Source: Saksenaea vasiformis B4078 (Eukaryota > Mucoromycota > Mucoromycetes > Mucorales > Saksenaeaceae). Taken from it: DNA of 59,906 nucleotides. The stretch lies in assembly GCA_000697055.1 (NCBI GenBank), contig JNDT01001788.1, positions 1 through 59,906 on the forward strand, read 5' to 3'. Under the pieces are notes generated by a model, which saw only the letters and a program-made list of their open reading frames with translations, ran no database searches and had not been told where the DNA came from. This document shows positions 51,432-59,906 of this stretch, in pieces. Numbering within the stretch: position 1 is the stretch's first letter; each line of letters starts with the position of its first letter. A program made the translations under genes and the position numbers.

Positions 51432-51842
51432 ACACAATCAGACTCTGTGCCAGCCGAAGAATAATGCTCAATAAACAGTAGAAGCAGAGATATAATAATG
51501 ATCCATACGTTTTCTCTTGAATACACGCCCCCTTATTTTACGTGTTCCGATTGGTCCCCTATGAGTGAACCAGTGTACTGTGTTTTGAGTTGATGCAAGA
51601 CGTGATTTTGGTGCGCATAGTCAGATCCATACAAGACCGTATTCAGCTGACGCATCATCCCTTCAAAACGCTGTAATTTTTGGTTGTATAGATCCGGCCA
51701 AAAAAGACAGGTCTATAACCACAGAATTCATTACCAGTCAGCGCGAACCTATCCTATTCGCCAGCGCAGAAATAATGTTCAAGCGGCCGAATTTGTCTTG
51801 CGGACAACTCTACTTTTGCTTTGCTCATTCACTGCCATTAGC
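51432..51842. other. Intergenic DNA before the PP2C gene
   Basis: It holds the presumed PP2C promoter. The frame of the first PP2C exon is open back to 51684 without an ATG, so the leader is probably here. Confidence 0.4.
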
Positions 51843-53548
51843 ATGGTAATGCGTCTCTGGCAGAGTTACGCACAGATAAGATGGTTTTCTAGCAGTTGCA
51901 TAAGGTCATTCCAACCTTACTACTTAACGAAGGGACAAGACGGTAAGGGAAAAACGTTTGAACTTAAAGCCTAAGAAAAAGAAAAAGGAAAGAATGACTC
52001 GCATGAGCTGACATGAAACATATATTCTCTCACAACAGGTAGTACTTTGCGATTGCATCTCACGAAGTCGAAGCAGCTTGTGGGTAAGTTTATTTTAGAT
52101 TTTTTTTTCTCAGCTATACTTTTTACGGTGGATGCTTCGTGTCCCCATACCCTATTTGGGATGCTGATGAAAATCATTGACAGGAATCACGAGTTCGCGG
52201 GGAACACGGGCTCAGAACGAGGACAAGTACAGCAGCGTTACGCTTGAAATCCCTGGTGGCAATCATGCACGTTGCATGAATCGAGAGGCTAATCGCGCCT
52301 ATTTTGGTATTTTCGACGGGTAAATGAAAGTGATTTGACGTAAGAGATAAATTAAAATGTTCTTTTTTTTTTTTCTTCAGGCATGGAGGTCCTGTGGTAT
52401 CAGAATGGTACAAGGGACATACGGTTCAAGGGACGTAAAAAAAAATTTAAACATGACGTCCATCTGTAGGCTTGCAAATAATCTACATCAACGTATCGAG
52501 TCAGTGACATTGGATGATTTTCCCCGGATTCTTTCCAAGTTACGACCTTATGGCGGTTACTTCCGAAGATTTAAGATACCTCGTGTCTTGGCGGATGTTG
52601 TAGATGAATGCGGGCAATGCCTTGAAAATATTTCAAGTAGCGATTTGACGTTGGAGCAACGCCTGATGCTTGGGTTCCTTGACTCGGATACAGAATGCCT
52701 TGCCCATTTACGCGGAGATGCAGTCGATGTACATGAAGCACATGAAGGCTCTACAGGAAGCGTTGCCATCATCGAACCTCAGGACAACAAACCGTTTTGG
52801 GAAAGTGAACGATATGACATCGTTGTTGGCCATGTTGGCGATACACGGTAACTATTTTCCATTTTCTTTCTAAATAATAAAGAGGGACCTACTAAAAACG
52901 GGATACTTTTTTTTAGGATATTGTTATGTGATACCTTTTCAGGTGAAGCGATTAGTCTAACTACAGGCGATCACCACCCTGGCAATGCATCGGAGCAAGA
53001 AAGGTTACGGAAGTACGCCGGGTACGTGACGACAGATTCATGGGGCGATGATCGGATCCTAGGCATGCTCGCAACCAGTCGAGCATTCGGGGATGCCAAA
53101 TTGAAAAAATACGGTGTTTCTGCCGAACCTGACATTGCAAGATATACGATTGATAAAACCAACCCCGCAGCGTTCATGGTACTCATCACGGATGGTATTA
53201 CTTCAGTTCTATCCGATCAAGAAGTGGTGGATTCAGTAAGAAGTTAATGAAGAAGAGGAACGTGAACTAAAAAGAAAAACATCTGTTATGTAGGTAAAAC
53301 AGTACAGTAATCCAACGATGTCAGCGACCCGACTTATAGATGTAGCGGATCAGATTGGAAGTGAGGATAACCTCACTGCTATGGTAATGAAGGCGGTTTG
53401 TTAGGTTGTACAGAAATCGGGGCTTACTAAATTTCATACACAGGTGGTTCGATTAAAAGACTGGGGCACCCGGATGCATGATCTTACCCACGACTTACGA
53501 AAGTATAGATTAGAGAATTCTTCCATGAGTCGTCGACAATCATGGTAA
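51843..53548 (+). CDS. PP2C-type Ser/Thr phosphatase, probably mitochondrial
   Basis: Eight exons: 51843-51942, 52039-52083, 52184-52319, 52381-52434, 52470-52847, 52917-53235, 53294-53383, 53444-53548; 1227 nt, 408 aa. The start at 51843 is the first ATG of the frame and gives MVMRLWQSYAQIRWFSSSCI, an Arg-containing amphipathic presequence. PP2C motifs in order: SSRGTRAQNED, YFGIFDGHGG (metal-binding Asp), GSTGSVAI, VGHVGDTR, DHHP, LATSRAFGD, LITDGI, SDQEVVD and GSEDNLTAMVVRL. Metal-dependent phosphatases of this type with a presequence act on mitochondrial enzymes (yeast Ptc5, Ptc6/Aup1); which one this matches cannot be settled by eye. The 52435-52469 intron is only 35 nt. Confidence 0.9.
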
Positions 53549-53858
53549 TAGCACATGTAATAGAAGGAATTTTTCTTAAAAAAGTATAAATATATATTGA
53601 AAAAAACTGTACTATATCGGGGGCTTGTCGTAAAACGATTACTCCCCCCAAACCGGCATTTGAATTTCAGGTGTTCTCTCTCTCTCTCTCTCTCTCTCAC
53701 CTGCTACATCTCTTCTTTCTCTTTCTTATTACGGTGTTAGAAAAAAGAAAAAAAGAAAAAGTACGTTCCCCCCCCTTTGCCTATTTATTTACTTAGCCGT
53801 CTGATTCATTTTCTTTTTTCTTTTTTTTTTGTCTTCTCAGTAACTGACGTTTTTCACC
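53549..53858. other. Short intergenic region with (TC)n
   Basis: It contains a TC microsatellite at 53675-53699 and pyrimidine-rich DNA (TTTTCTTTTTTCTTTTTTTTTTG) right before the ATG at 53859, as expected for a fungal promoter. Confidence 0.5.
53675..53699. repeat. (TC)12 microsatellite
   Basis: A perfect TC dinucleotide run between the PP2C gene and the coiled-coil orphan. Confidence 0.8.
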
Positions 53859-55058
53859 ATGGCATCTGAAGCACATTTTTCGGATCCCTTGTTTGAGGAC
53901 GATGCTTTTGCAGCTACTCAATCATTAGAAGAAGAACTACTCGGAAAAGGCTATCGTACAGAAACGCCTTTGGTATCATCACTTGCAGCAGAACTTCAAT
54001 CTGCCACTCATGGACCCATGTCACCGACGACACCCGTTCCTAGTACTACTAAACTAGCGTCCTTGGCTGCCGATCGACAGAAAAGAGACAGCTCTCAGAT
54101 GGAGCTTCAGAAAGTGATTATAGCCGATCCCATGAGCAAACTAGATTTAGAGACTGACATGGTTACTGTTGGCAAGTTACCTCGAGGCGTACCTTTTAAT
54201 TTTGTCGATGAAACATTTTCCGATCAGACAAGTCCTGTTCTTTCACCGCTCCAATGGTCGTCTACGTCAACGAGCCTTTATGGCCTCAGTCGACGTAGTT
54301 CATTTTCTTCAACATGGTCCTCACTGGATGCGGAAGATGATGATCCCTTTGAAAAATTGAAACGACAATTGGAAGATTTGAATTCGGCGGTGTGGGAAAC
54401 CAAAACACTACACAAAAGAATGTTTAATACGCTCCTGGCGGATGATGTGGTTCATTGGCCTTCTGCTTCGGCCAAATCAAACGCCACAGCCGACTTTTCG
54501 CCACCACTAGAACTTGTTATTACGTCTGTTGTCAACCTCGTCGAAAGCAAGGCCCGTGATCGCGAACGTCAGACAAATTATCTTCGCAGCGTAGACAGTT
54601 CATTAAGAAAAGAATGCGCATGGATGTCAGTAGAAGATCTCAAAGAACTGGAGGGACTATTTGCGTCGATGAAATCCACATTGTATGATCAATCGTATCT
54701 ATACCAAAACCCATTACCTGCACTACGAACACTTGACATGGAAACATCAGCTGTAACGGATTCATTGGAAGAACTCAAGGAACTCATGTATGTCAACAAG
54801 CATCAAGTACAAGAACTCAATTCACGACTTCGATCCATTGCCAAAACGGTCCATGAAGTTCGGAAGGATATTAGACGGATAAACAAACTTTTAGAGGAGA
54901 AGGATGATGACGATGCGGTTGTCTTGGAAAAGGGTGAGGTGCAGACACGCGTCAAGGAGATTCTGTGGGGATTGGATGATTTGGATGAATCAAGTACAAA
55001 AAGTTTACAACAGATGCGATTATTCTGGGAAGAACAAAAAATCGAACCTGTATCTTAG
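53859..55058 (+). CDS. Hypothetical coiled-coil protein, single exon
   Basis: 399 aa without introns; the ATG sits in a near-ideal context (CACCATGG). The N-terminal 170 residues are Ser/Thr/Pro-rich and likely disordered, with proline-directed sites (MSPTTP, TSPVLSPL) and basic-Ser patches (SRRSSF) that suggest phosphorylation. From about residue 165 the protein is helical with heptad-like segments: LKRQLEDLNSAVWETKTLH, LVESKARDRERQTNYLRSV, LEELKELMYVNKHQVQELNS and KTVHEVRKDIRRINKLLEE. No domain I can name. The layout suggests a cytoskeletal or spindle adaptor, which is inference only. A CT-rich 3' region follows. Confidence 0.85.
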   Translation: MASEAHFSDPLFEDDAFAATQSLEEELLGKGYRTETPLVSSLAAELQSATHGPMSPTTPVPSTTKLASLAADRQKRDSSQMELQKVIIADPMSKLDLETDMVTVGKLPRGVPFNFVDETFSDQTSPVLSPLQWSSTSTSLYGLSRRSSFSSTWSSLDAEDDDPFEKLKRQLEDLNSAVWETKTLHKRMFNTLLADDVVHWPSASAKSNATADFSPPLELVITSVVNLVESKARDRERQTNYLRSVDSSLRKECAWMSVEDLKELEGLFASMKSTLYDQSYLYQNPLPALRTLDMETSAVTDSLEELKELMYVNKHQVQELNSRLRSIAKTVHEVRKDIRRINKLLEEKDDDDAVVLEKGEVQTRVKEILWGLDDLDESSTKSLQQMRLFWEEQKIEPVS

Positions 55059-55919
55059 AAGAAAGAAGACCACACAGCGCTCTCCCTCACTCACTCTCTC
55101 ACTCAATCACTCACTCACTCTTTCTTGCTTTCTCCGTCTCTCTTTCTTTTCCTCTCCTTTTATGTAACTCATGCCCTTCTTAAACACCCCCAAGAAAAAA
55201 AGAAAAAAAAAAGAAAATGTCACCCTTTTTATATCCCTTCTTTTTGATGGTTGTTTCTGTTACCATAGCGATTCTTTATCCCAAAGTCTATACCTTTTTT
55301 TCCCGCATATATTTAGGTGCATCTTTGACAACTTGACAAATGATAGCAAAGAAACAACTTCATGCAGTTCCCCTTGCATCCGAAATCCTGACTTGATTAT
55401 GTTACATTCTTTCTTTAAAGAACTCTGCTGTACAGCTACGATCACAAATAAAGATCATTTTGGCCACTTCTTCATATCTTAAGCCGTCATTTTGGAGTGC
55501 TAATATCATTTTTACGCTCTTTTCTTCGCAGAATCGAATGATCTTTACCATGAGATTTGCCAATTTTGTTTGGCTTTTGCTTTTGCTTGGAAATCTATAC
55601 ATGTTCAAGACCATAAAAAGGGTTAAGTTTACGGTTTGGCTGAATGAATATTCCCGCGGCCAATAAAATAAAAAGGGGGAAAGGGATGTGCAATCGTTGA
55701 TTGATTTTTATTTACGAGACAAGAAAACTCCCAATGCGGCTACTTTTCATTAAAAGTTACATTACAAACAGTTCTTTTTTCTTTGCAGAGAAGGCATTTC
55801 ACGAGAAATATTACATTATTGATTTAAGAATTCTTTCTTTCTTTCTTTTTTTTCCTTGAACTCCATGATCTCACCTTTTTTTAATGTGGTATGAGGTGGT
55901 CAAGATAGATGAACGCAGT
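55059..55919. other. Intergenic region
   Basis: CT-rich just after the coiled-coil gene (CACTCACTCTCT-like). A minus-strand 70-codon frame with ATG (55614-55402) reads VKMILALQNDGLRYEEVAKM, reminiscent of a helix-turn-helix, but nothing supports expression. It also holds the 3' end of the kinase-like gene. Confidence 0.4.
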
Positions 55920-57453
55920 CTAGCACGTCTCCAACGCACTTTCAGACCATAATTTTGAGAAGGGTATGTTTGTAAAAGGCAATGAAATACAGCCTTCCGT
56001 ATTTGGCAAATTGGATAGGGTGTAAAGACGGGTGGCAGAACCAGAGATATCGTCTTTGTCTTTGGCAATCGTTCTCTGATGATTCGCTACCTCGGCCCGC
56101 CGAGCAACGATATATTCTGTCACACGTCGATCCAAGGGGACGGAATAACACAGATTTTCGTGGATGGGTTGAAGCGCGTCGTAGATCTCCATCGCATCTG
56201 GTCTATTCTCTGCCATGGGCTCAAGGCAGGCAACAAAAAGTGTCTGATACCAGAGAGGAAGTCCGGGAACGGGTTCAATCCGGTACACATGTTCCCCCTG
56301 ATTTTCCTTGTGTTTTCCACCGCCTTGGAGCAAGATATCCGGTGACGGGAAGATCACTTTACTCACAAGTTGCCATATAATTACCCCAAGACTGTAGATA
56401 TCTGACTTCTCTGTATATATGCCTTGCCGTAGTTCGGGCGCTATGTATGGAAGCCTTCCATAGACAGCTTTTGTCATGGATGTAACGGATGATGACTCCC
56501 GTGAAGGCGTGGCAAACCGATAGTCCACAAGAAAATAATCACTGTCCGTGCACACGATATTGCGCGGGTGCACATTCCGGTGACACACGCCCACCTTGTG
56601 TAAATCCGCCAAATTAGCTGCCAGCCGCATGATGGTACCCGTAATCGTCTTTAGATCCAAATCCCCCAACGGTAAATGTTCCATGTGGTCTTCAAGATTC
56701 CCATCGTTGCTCAATTTCATGACCATCATAAGATCACCTGTACTTTTACATACTGTAAGTCCTTGAAACAAGAGTGGCAGAAAAGCTTTGGATTGTACTG
56801 CAATCTACATTATATATATTGGTTAAGCAACACTCGTGTATATATATGTATGTGTGTGAGTGGCAGACGAACCATTACCTCGTTCAGCAGTTTATCGTCT
56901 ACAATTTTCAATGCCATGCGTGTCGACTGTGGTTCATAAGGTAGAGAAAGAACGACGGAATAGACTGCAGAAAATCCGCCGGCACCTATGAACTGCATAT
57001 TGGAGAACCAGGACCAAGGAAAGTACTGCATATAACCATCCAAACCGTCCAAATAGAGCTGGCGCACTGCTTTACGTGCATTGGGATGTGTGGCGGCGAT
57101 TACTTTTTCTCGTCCATAAATCTCGGCGAGAGCTTGGTAAGAAAGTTGTTGTCGCCAGATCGTGGACCAATGCTAAGATGAATGAGCTTCATGAAGATGG
57201 TGCTCTTCACACACATACTCACCCACACATGGTCAAACATAATGTTAGCTTCACCATTGTAGATTTCGCAGATGTTTTGATACAATTCAGCAAGTCGATC
57301 GGTAAAAGGTAAAAAGAAGGTTGTGGGGTTGGGTGGTAGTAACGCGTCGAGACCGAATTCGTGTGGATAAAGTTCAATAAGCTGCGTCACTGCCTGTCGA
57401 GTCTGAAGGATCAATGATTGATTATGAAATATATCTGAGTTGTTACTGGTCAT
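55920..57453 (-). CDS. Kinase-like protein, probable pseudokinase (HRN, DYR)
   Basis: Three exons: 57453-57223, 57172-56879, 56804-55920; 1410 nt, 469 aa. An N-terminal helical region (RQAVTQLIELYPHEFGL) precedes a kinase fold: FIGAGGFSAVYSV (Gly loop), MALKIVDD (beta-3 Lys), then CHRNVHPRNIV where the catalytic loop HRDxxxxN should be, and FLVDYRFA where DFG should be; YIAPELRQG, KSDIYSLGVIIWQL and ENRPDAMEI follow normally. The Asp of HRD is Asn, and DFG is DYR, so phosphotransfer should be lost or very weak, while the metal-binding Asp of D-Y-R and the loop Asn remain. The overall pattern is that of the tyrosine-kinase-like proteins expanded in Mucoromycota. The role is unknown; a nucleotide-binding scaffold is plausible. 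Confidence 0.85.
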
Positions 57454-58405
57454 CAACAAGTTAGGGAAAAAAGAGAGACAGCGGAAAAAGGGAAAGGGAA
57501 CATGTTGCGCCGCGGGAAAAAAAAAAAGAGAAGCGTCAGAGAGATGTGGATCGTGAAACGAAAAAATAATATTCCCAACTTTGGTACCATGTGATTAAAA
57601 CTTTATTCTTTTTAGCATGAATCGTGATTTATCCTTTGATCGTTATCTCTCTATGTTATTATCACCGAATGCGATGCTCTTTTGTAGCACCGCTTATCAA
57701 TTCTCGCTCCTTTTAAAAAAAAACGCGATAAAGTTCCCGTATGTCCATCACTTTTACCCTATGCATCTCACAAATTTGCATGACAGAAACCATATCAACT
57801 ATCTATGTGCCACTTCTTCTCTTTTCAAGATTAAACAGCCTTTGCTCATATGAACAGGTTACTATCTGCTGGGAGAATCCGGGAGATAGTTTCCAAGTTT
57901 ACAATGTCCGTCGATAGGGAAATATCTAAAAAGCCACGGGAAGGACGGTTATCGGAGGATCGACACCCTCATGTCTCTCGCAAGGACCTATGTCTTCCTT
58001 CATCAGGACGTTTAGTGGCGGAAGTCGACCAATTGGGAAGAATGGAGGGAAAGCTGCAGAACTGCCTGCTTCCTAGGTGACATTTCCAAAACCGGAAGCC
58101 GGCATAGCGCAGTTCTTTGAAAACGAAGACCGGCCCCTAGGGCGACAGTTCGGGTGGATATGAATGTGTTTGGTATCACAACAGCAGCTGTACGATTTAT
58201 TTGTGTTGCGTAGAAAAGCCAAAGATGCTGGCATTATCGGAGAAAGTTCTAGAACGAAAGCTAGCTGGACGACCTATTCAGTGCTATCATGTCTCTGCCA
58301 ACTGGAGCGTCAATGGTATACCATCCATAAGGGTGGCATGACTTTTACAAGATGACATTTATTTACAGCAAAAATTTAGGATAATACAACTTGCTTCGAT
58401 GATAT
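57454..58405. other. Gene-poor region
   Basis: AT-rich promoter-side DNA of the kinase-like gene followed by short frames on the + strand (57850-58080, 58164-58355) without motifs. No gene is supported. Confidence 0.4.
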
Positions 58406-58897
58406 CTATCGCGATTCGATGGATTTGAAGAACTGCATCCACCGTGTTAATCGGAAACCGGACGTTTTCGCTGCCGCGTCTTCTAAGCACTGTGCTTTCA
58501 GCTGTCCTAAACACTCTATTCCTTGATTGATACCGAGAATATGAGCTTTTGTTCGTTTGAACTCTGCTATTTCACGATCGATGTCTGCTTGGATAGCTGC
58601 GTGAATTTCCGCAAACCGGCGGAACCGGTCGTAAGCGGAATCTTTACGGTCGTGAATATATGCATGCCTACGAGCAGTGACCCATTCATTGCATAGATAA
58701 AGCTGTTTAATATAACTATGCACTTCACAAATACGATACTGGGCATCCATCATGATTCGTTTCATATCTGACAGTTCTCTTTCAAGACTGTCAATTTGTT
58801 GCTGATGGGAATACGTCTTGAGTTCTCGCCGGTGCCGCTCGTACAAAAGACATTCGGAAACTAAATCGTAGATGGTGTGCATGTTCTTTGGAGACAT
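58406..58897 (-). CDS. Hypothetical coiled-coil protein
   Basis: A single open frame of 163 aa from ATG at 58897, though it could be the last exon of a longer gene. It is almost wholly helical and charged: YERHRRELKTYSHQQQIDSL, RELSDMKRIMMDAQYRICEV, HAAIQADIDREIAEFKRTK, then LGQLKAQCLEDAAAK. There is no signal peptide, membrane helix or known motif. Heptad-like spacing suggests a coiled coil. I do not recognise the family. Confidence 0.6.
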   Translation of the reverse strand: MSPKNMHTIYDLVSECLLYERHRRELKTYSHQQQIDSLERELSDMKRIMMDAQYRICEVHSYIKQLYLCNEWVTARRHAYIHDRKDSAYDRFRRFAEIHAAIQADIDREIAEFKRTKAHILGINQGIECLGQLKAQCLEDAAAKTSGFRLTRWMQFFKSIESR

Positions 58898-59573
58898 GGA
58901 TTCTGTGTTGTATGGCTAGTCAAAGCGATAAGAAACTGTAATAGGAAGTGTTAGTCTTTTCATGCACACCGTTTTTTTGTTTGTCAACGGGCCAGGGAGC
59001 GATTCCTCGGAGATTAATTACGTCTCTAACATCCACTATCGTTCATTGTAGAAATTCATGCATGCCAACAAATTATAGCACAGATACGTGTGATGGCGAG
59101 AGAGATCCTTATTAATTGCTTTATCCTGTGACTCTAGTGAAAACCTGGTAGATGTCATGACGCTTTTTCTTTCACGCACTAGGGGAGACATGCTTGTAAA
59201 CGATGATCCGCACAAGGAAGAGAGAACGGTAAGAAAAAGAAGAGAATAGCGGGACACTTTCCAGGATGTATCAGCTGCCACTTTTTTTTACCCAGTTTGA
59301 CAACAAGTACTGTTTTTTCAAAAAATAAAGTCGCATCTTGCAAATCTGCTTGGCGGAGTTGAGAAGCTAAGCTTGACGCTAATGGATGATGTGAGCTGCC
59401 TTGTTGCAATTGTTTGAATTGACGCATCCACGAACCTGTTTAGACCTTCAACAGCGCAATACCCAGCCCCTCGCCAAGCTCATGCAAGACGCGTGAATAA
59501 TTTGGTTGGTGAGTATGAAAGGAAACAGCCCAGGAGGTTCAATGGTGCTTACCAAGTACCGGGCGTGGAAGCC
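58898..59573. other. Unresolved region, possible exons on the minus strand
   Basis: A minus frame from ATG at 59427 (MRQFKQLQQGSSHHPLAS...LFFEKTVLVVKL) ends at a GTAAAA donor near 59293. A second stretch (RERKSVMTSTR, about 59150-59184) ends at a donor-like GTTTTC. They may be exons of one small gene but could not be joined to each other or to 58406-58897 with confidence. Confidence 0.35.
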
Positions 59574-59906
59574 CTATCCACTTGGCTCGTGGATCCTTTT
59601 TTGTCTTTTCTGTTGTAGCCTTGCTGATCGTCTTAGTGGTTCTTGTGACGATTCTGCTTCCTGTGCTTGTTGAAAAATGCTTTGCTGAGACCAGGGTGGT
59701 TCAACCGTGGTCTGAACTTCGCTGGCTGTCACTGTGGTTTCTTCTTCGCTTCCTTCTTCCTGACGTCTTGTCGGCCGGATGAACCAACGCGGACGTTGCT
59801 GAAACTGCAACATGTATTGGGCGATAGTCGCCTGGTTGTCCGCTGCATTGCCATCCCGGTGGAACGCTCGATTACAACTCTGACAACAGACTACTCTCAT
59901 CACCTT
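59574..59906 (-). CDS. C-terminal end of a TnpB/Fanzor-like protein (cut by window edge)
   Basis: The minus-strand frame is open to the last base of the window, so the start and most of the protein lie outside. It enters with VVCCQSCNRAFHRDGNAADN: a CxxC pair followed at once by (F/W)HRDxNAAxN, the second half of the TnpB/Fanzor zinc ribbon plus the RuvC-III Asp. Then come IAQYMLQFQQRP and a PRWFIRPTRR stretch, equivalent to the RP-containing tail of these proteins. A long polar extension (EEGSEEETT..., RRSARLQQKRQKR) closes it; the basic end could be a nuclear signal. The assignment rests on about 40 residues and is less firm than for the left-edge copy. No frame break is visible, so it may be an intact gene continuing to the right. 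Confidence 0.55.
   Translation of the reverse strand, partial: KVMRVVCCQSCNRAFHRDGNAADNQATIAQYMLQFQQRPRWFIRPTRRQEEGSEEETTVTASEVQTTVEPPWSQQSIFQQAQEAESSQEPLRRSARLQQKRQKRIHEPSG

Noticed and set aside
51684..51842. Extended PP2C N terminus from 51684
   Set aside because: It opens with TTG; the first ATG (51843) gives a credible mitochondrial presequence.
55402..55614. Helix-turn-helix transposase fragment
   Set aside because: Only about 20 residues resemble an HTH and no catalytic part is nearby; kept as a remark in the intergenic entry.

Overview
The window looks like nuclear DNA of an early-diverging (Mucoromycota, probably Mucorales-type) fungus. Genes are split by very short introns (about 35-60 nt, GT..AG, often with a CTAAC/CTGAC-like branch site). 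Gene content is fungal: Rim15-type kinase, Ste11/Byr2 MAPKKK, secreted GH20 hexosaminidase, mitochondrial uL11, PP2C. Intergenic DNA is AT-rich with long T tracts and worn transposon pieces. Because of the introns, most genes were assembled by hand from several open frames. For nearly all of them the exon lengths sum to a multiple of three. No rRNA, tRNA or CRISPR array was recognised. Species assignment is inference. || Layout. 1-2988: C-terminal remnant of a Fanzor/TnpB-like protein at the left edge, then gene-poor DNA with a diverged direct repeat. 2989-11566 (+): large RIM15-like PAS/kinase/receiver protein. 11917-13108 (-): unrecognised seven-helix membrane protein. 14045-14614 (+): small acidic-tailed protein. 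14689-17637 (-): MCM3. 18833-22123 (+): STE11/Byr2-type MAPKKK. 22570-23010 (-): orphan reading frame. 23522-25415 (+): GH20 beta-N-acetylhexosaminidase. 25680-26521 (-): DTW-domain protein. 26854-27225 (-): TMEM14 protein. 29725-30970 (+): V-ATPase subunit D. 31152-32279 (-): secreted Ser/Thr-rich wall-sensor-like protein. 33768-34128 (-): small secreted protein. 36495-37350 (+): four-helix, lipidation-prone membrane protein. 39095-40650 (+): Nug1/GNL3 GTPase. 41189-43541 (-): RCK-type (Ime2/MAK-like) kinase. 43812-48554 (-): SPO22/ZIP4-like meiosis protein. 49117-49560 (+): mitochondrial uL11. 50769-51431 (+): dead DDE transposase. 51843-53548 (+): mitochondrial-type PP2C. 53859-55058 (+): coiled-coil orphan. 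55920-57453 (-): kinase-like protein with degraded catalytic motifs. 58406-58897 (-): coiled-coil orphan. 59574-59906 (-): C terminus of a second TnpB/Fanzor-like protein running off the right edge. || Working together. There is no operon-like cluster and this is ordinary fungal gene order. A loose theme is nutrient, mating and meiotic signalling: Rim15, Ste11/Byr2, RCK kinase and ZIP4 lie in one 60-kb block, but no physical linkage function is implied. The most unusual content is the pair of TnpB/Fanzor-type C termini at the two edges (RNA-guided nuclease family), a kinase-like protein with HRN and DYR in place of HRD and DFG, an orphan seven-helix protein, and a small secreted cysteine-containing protein.
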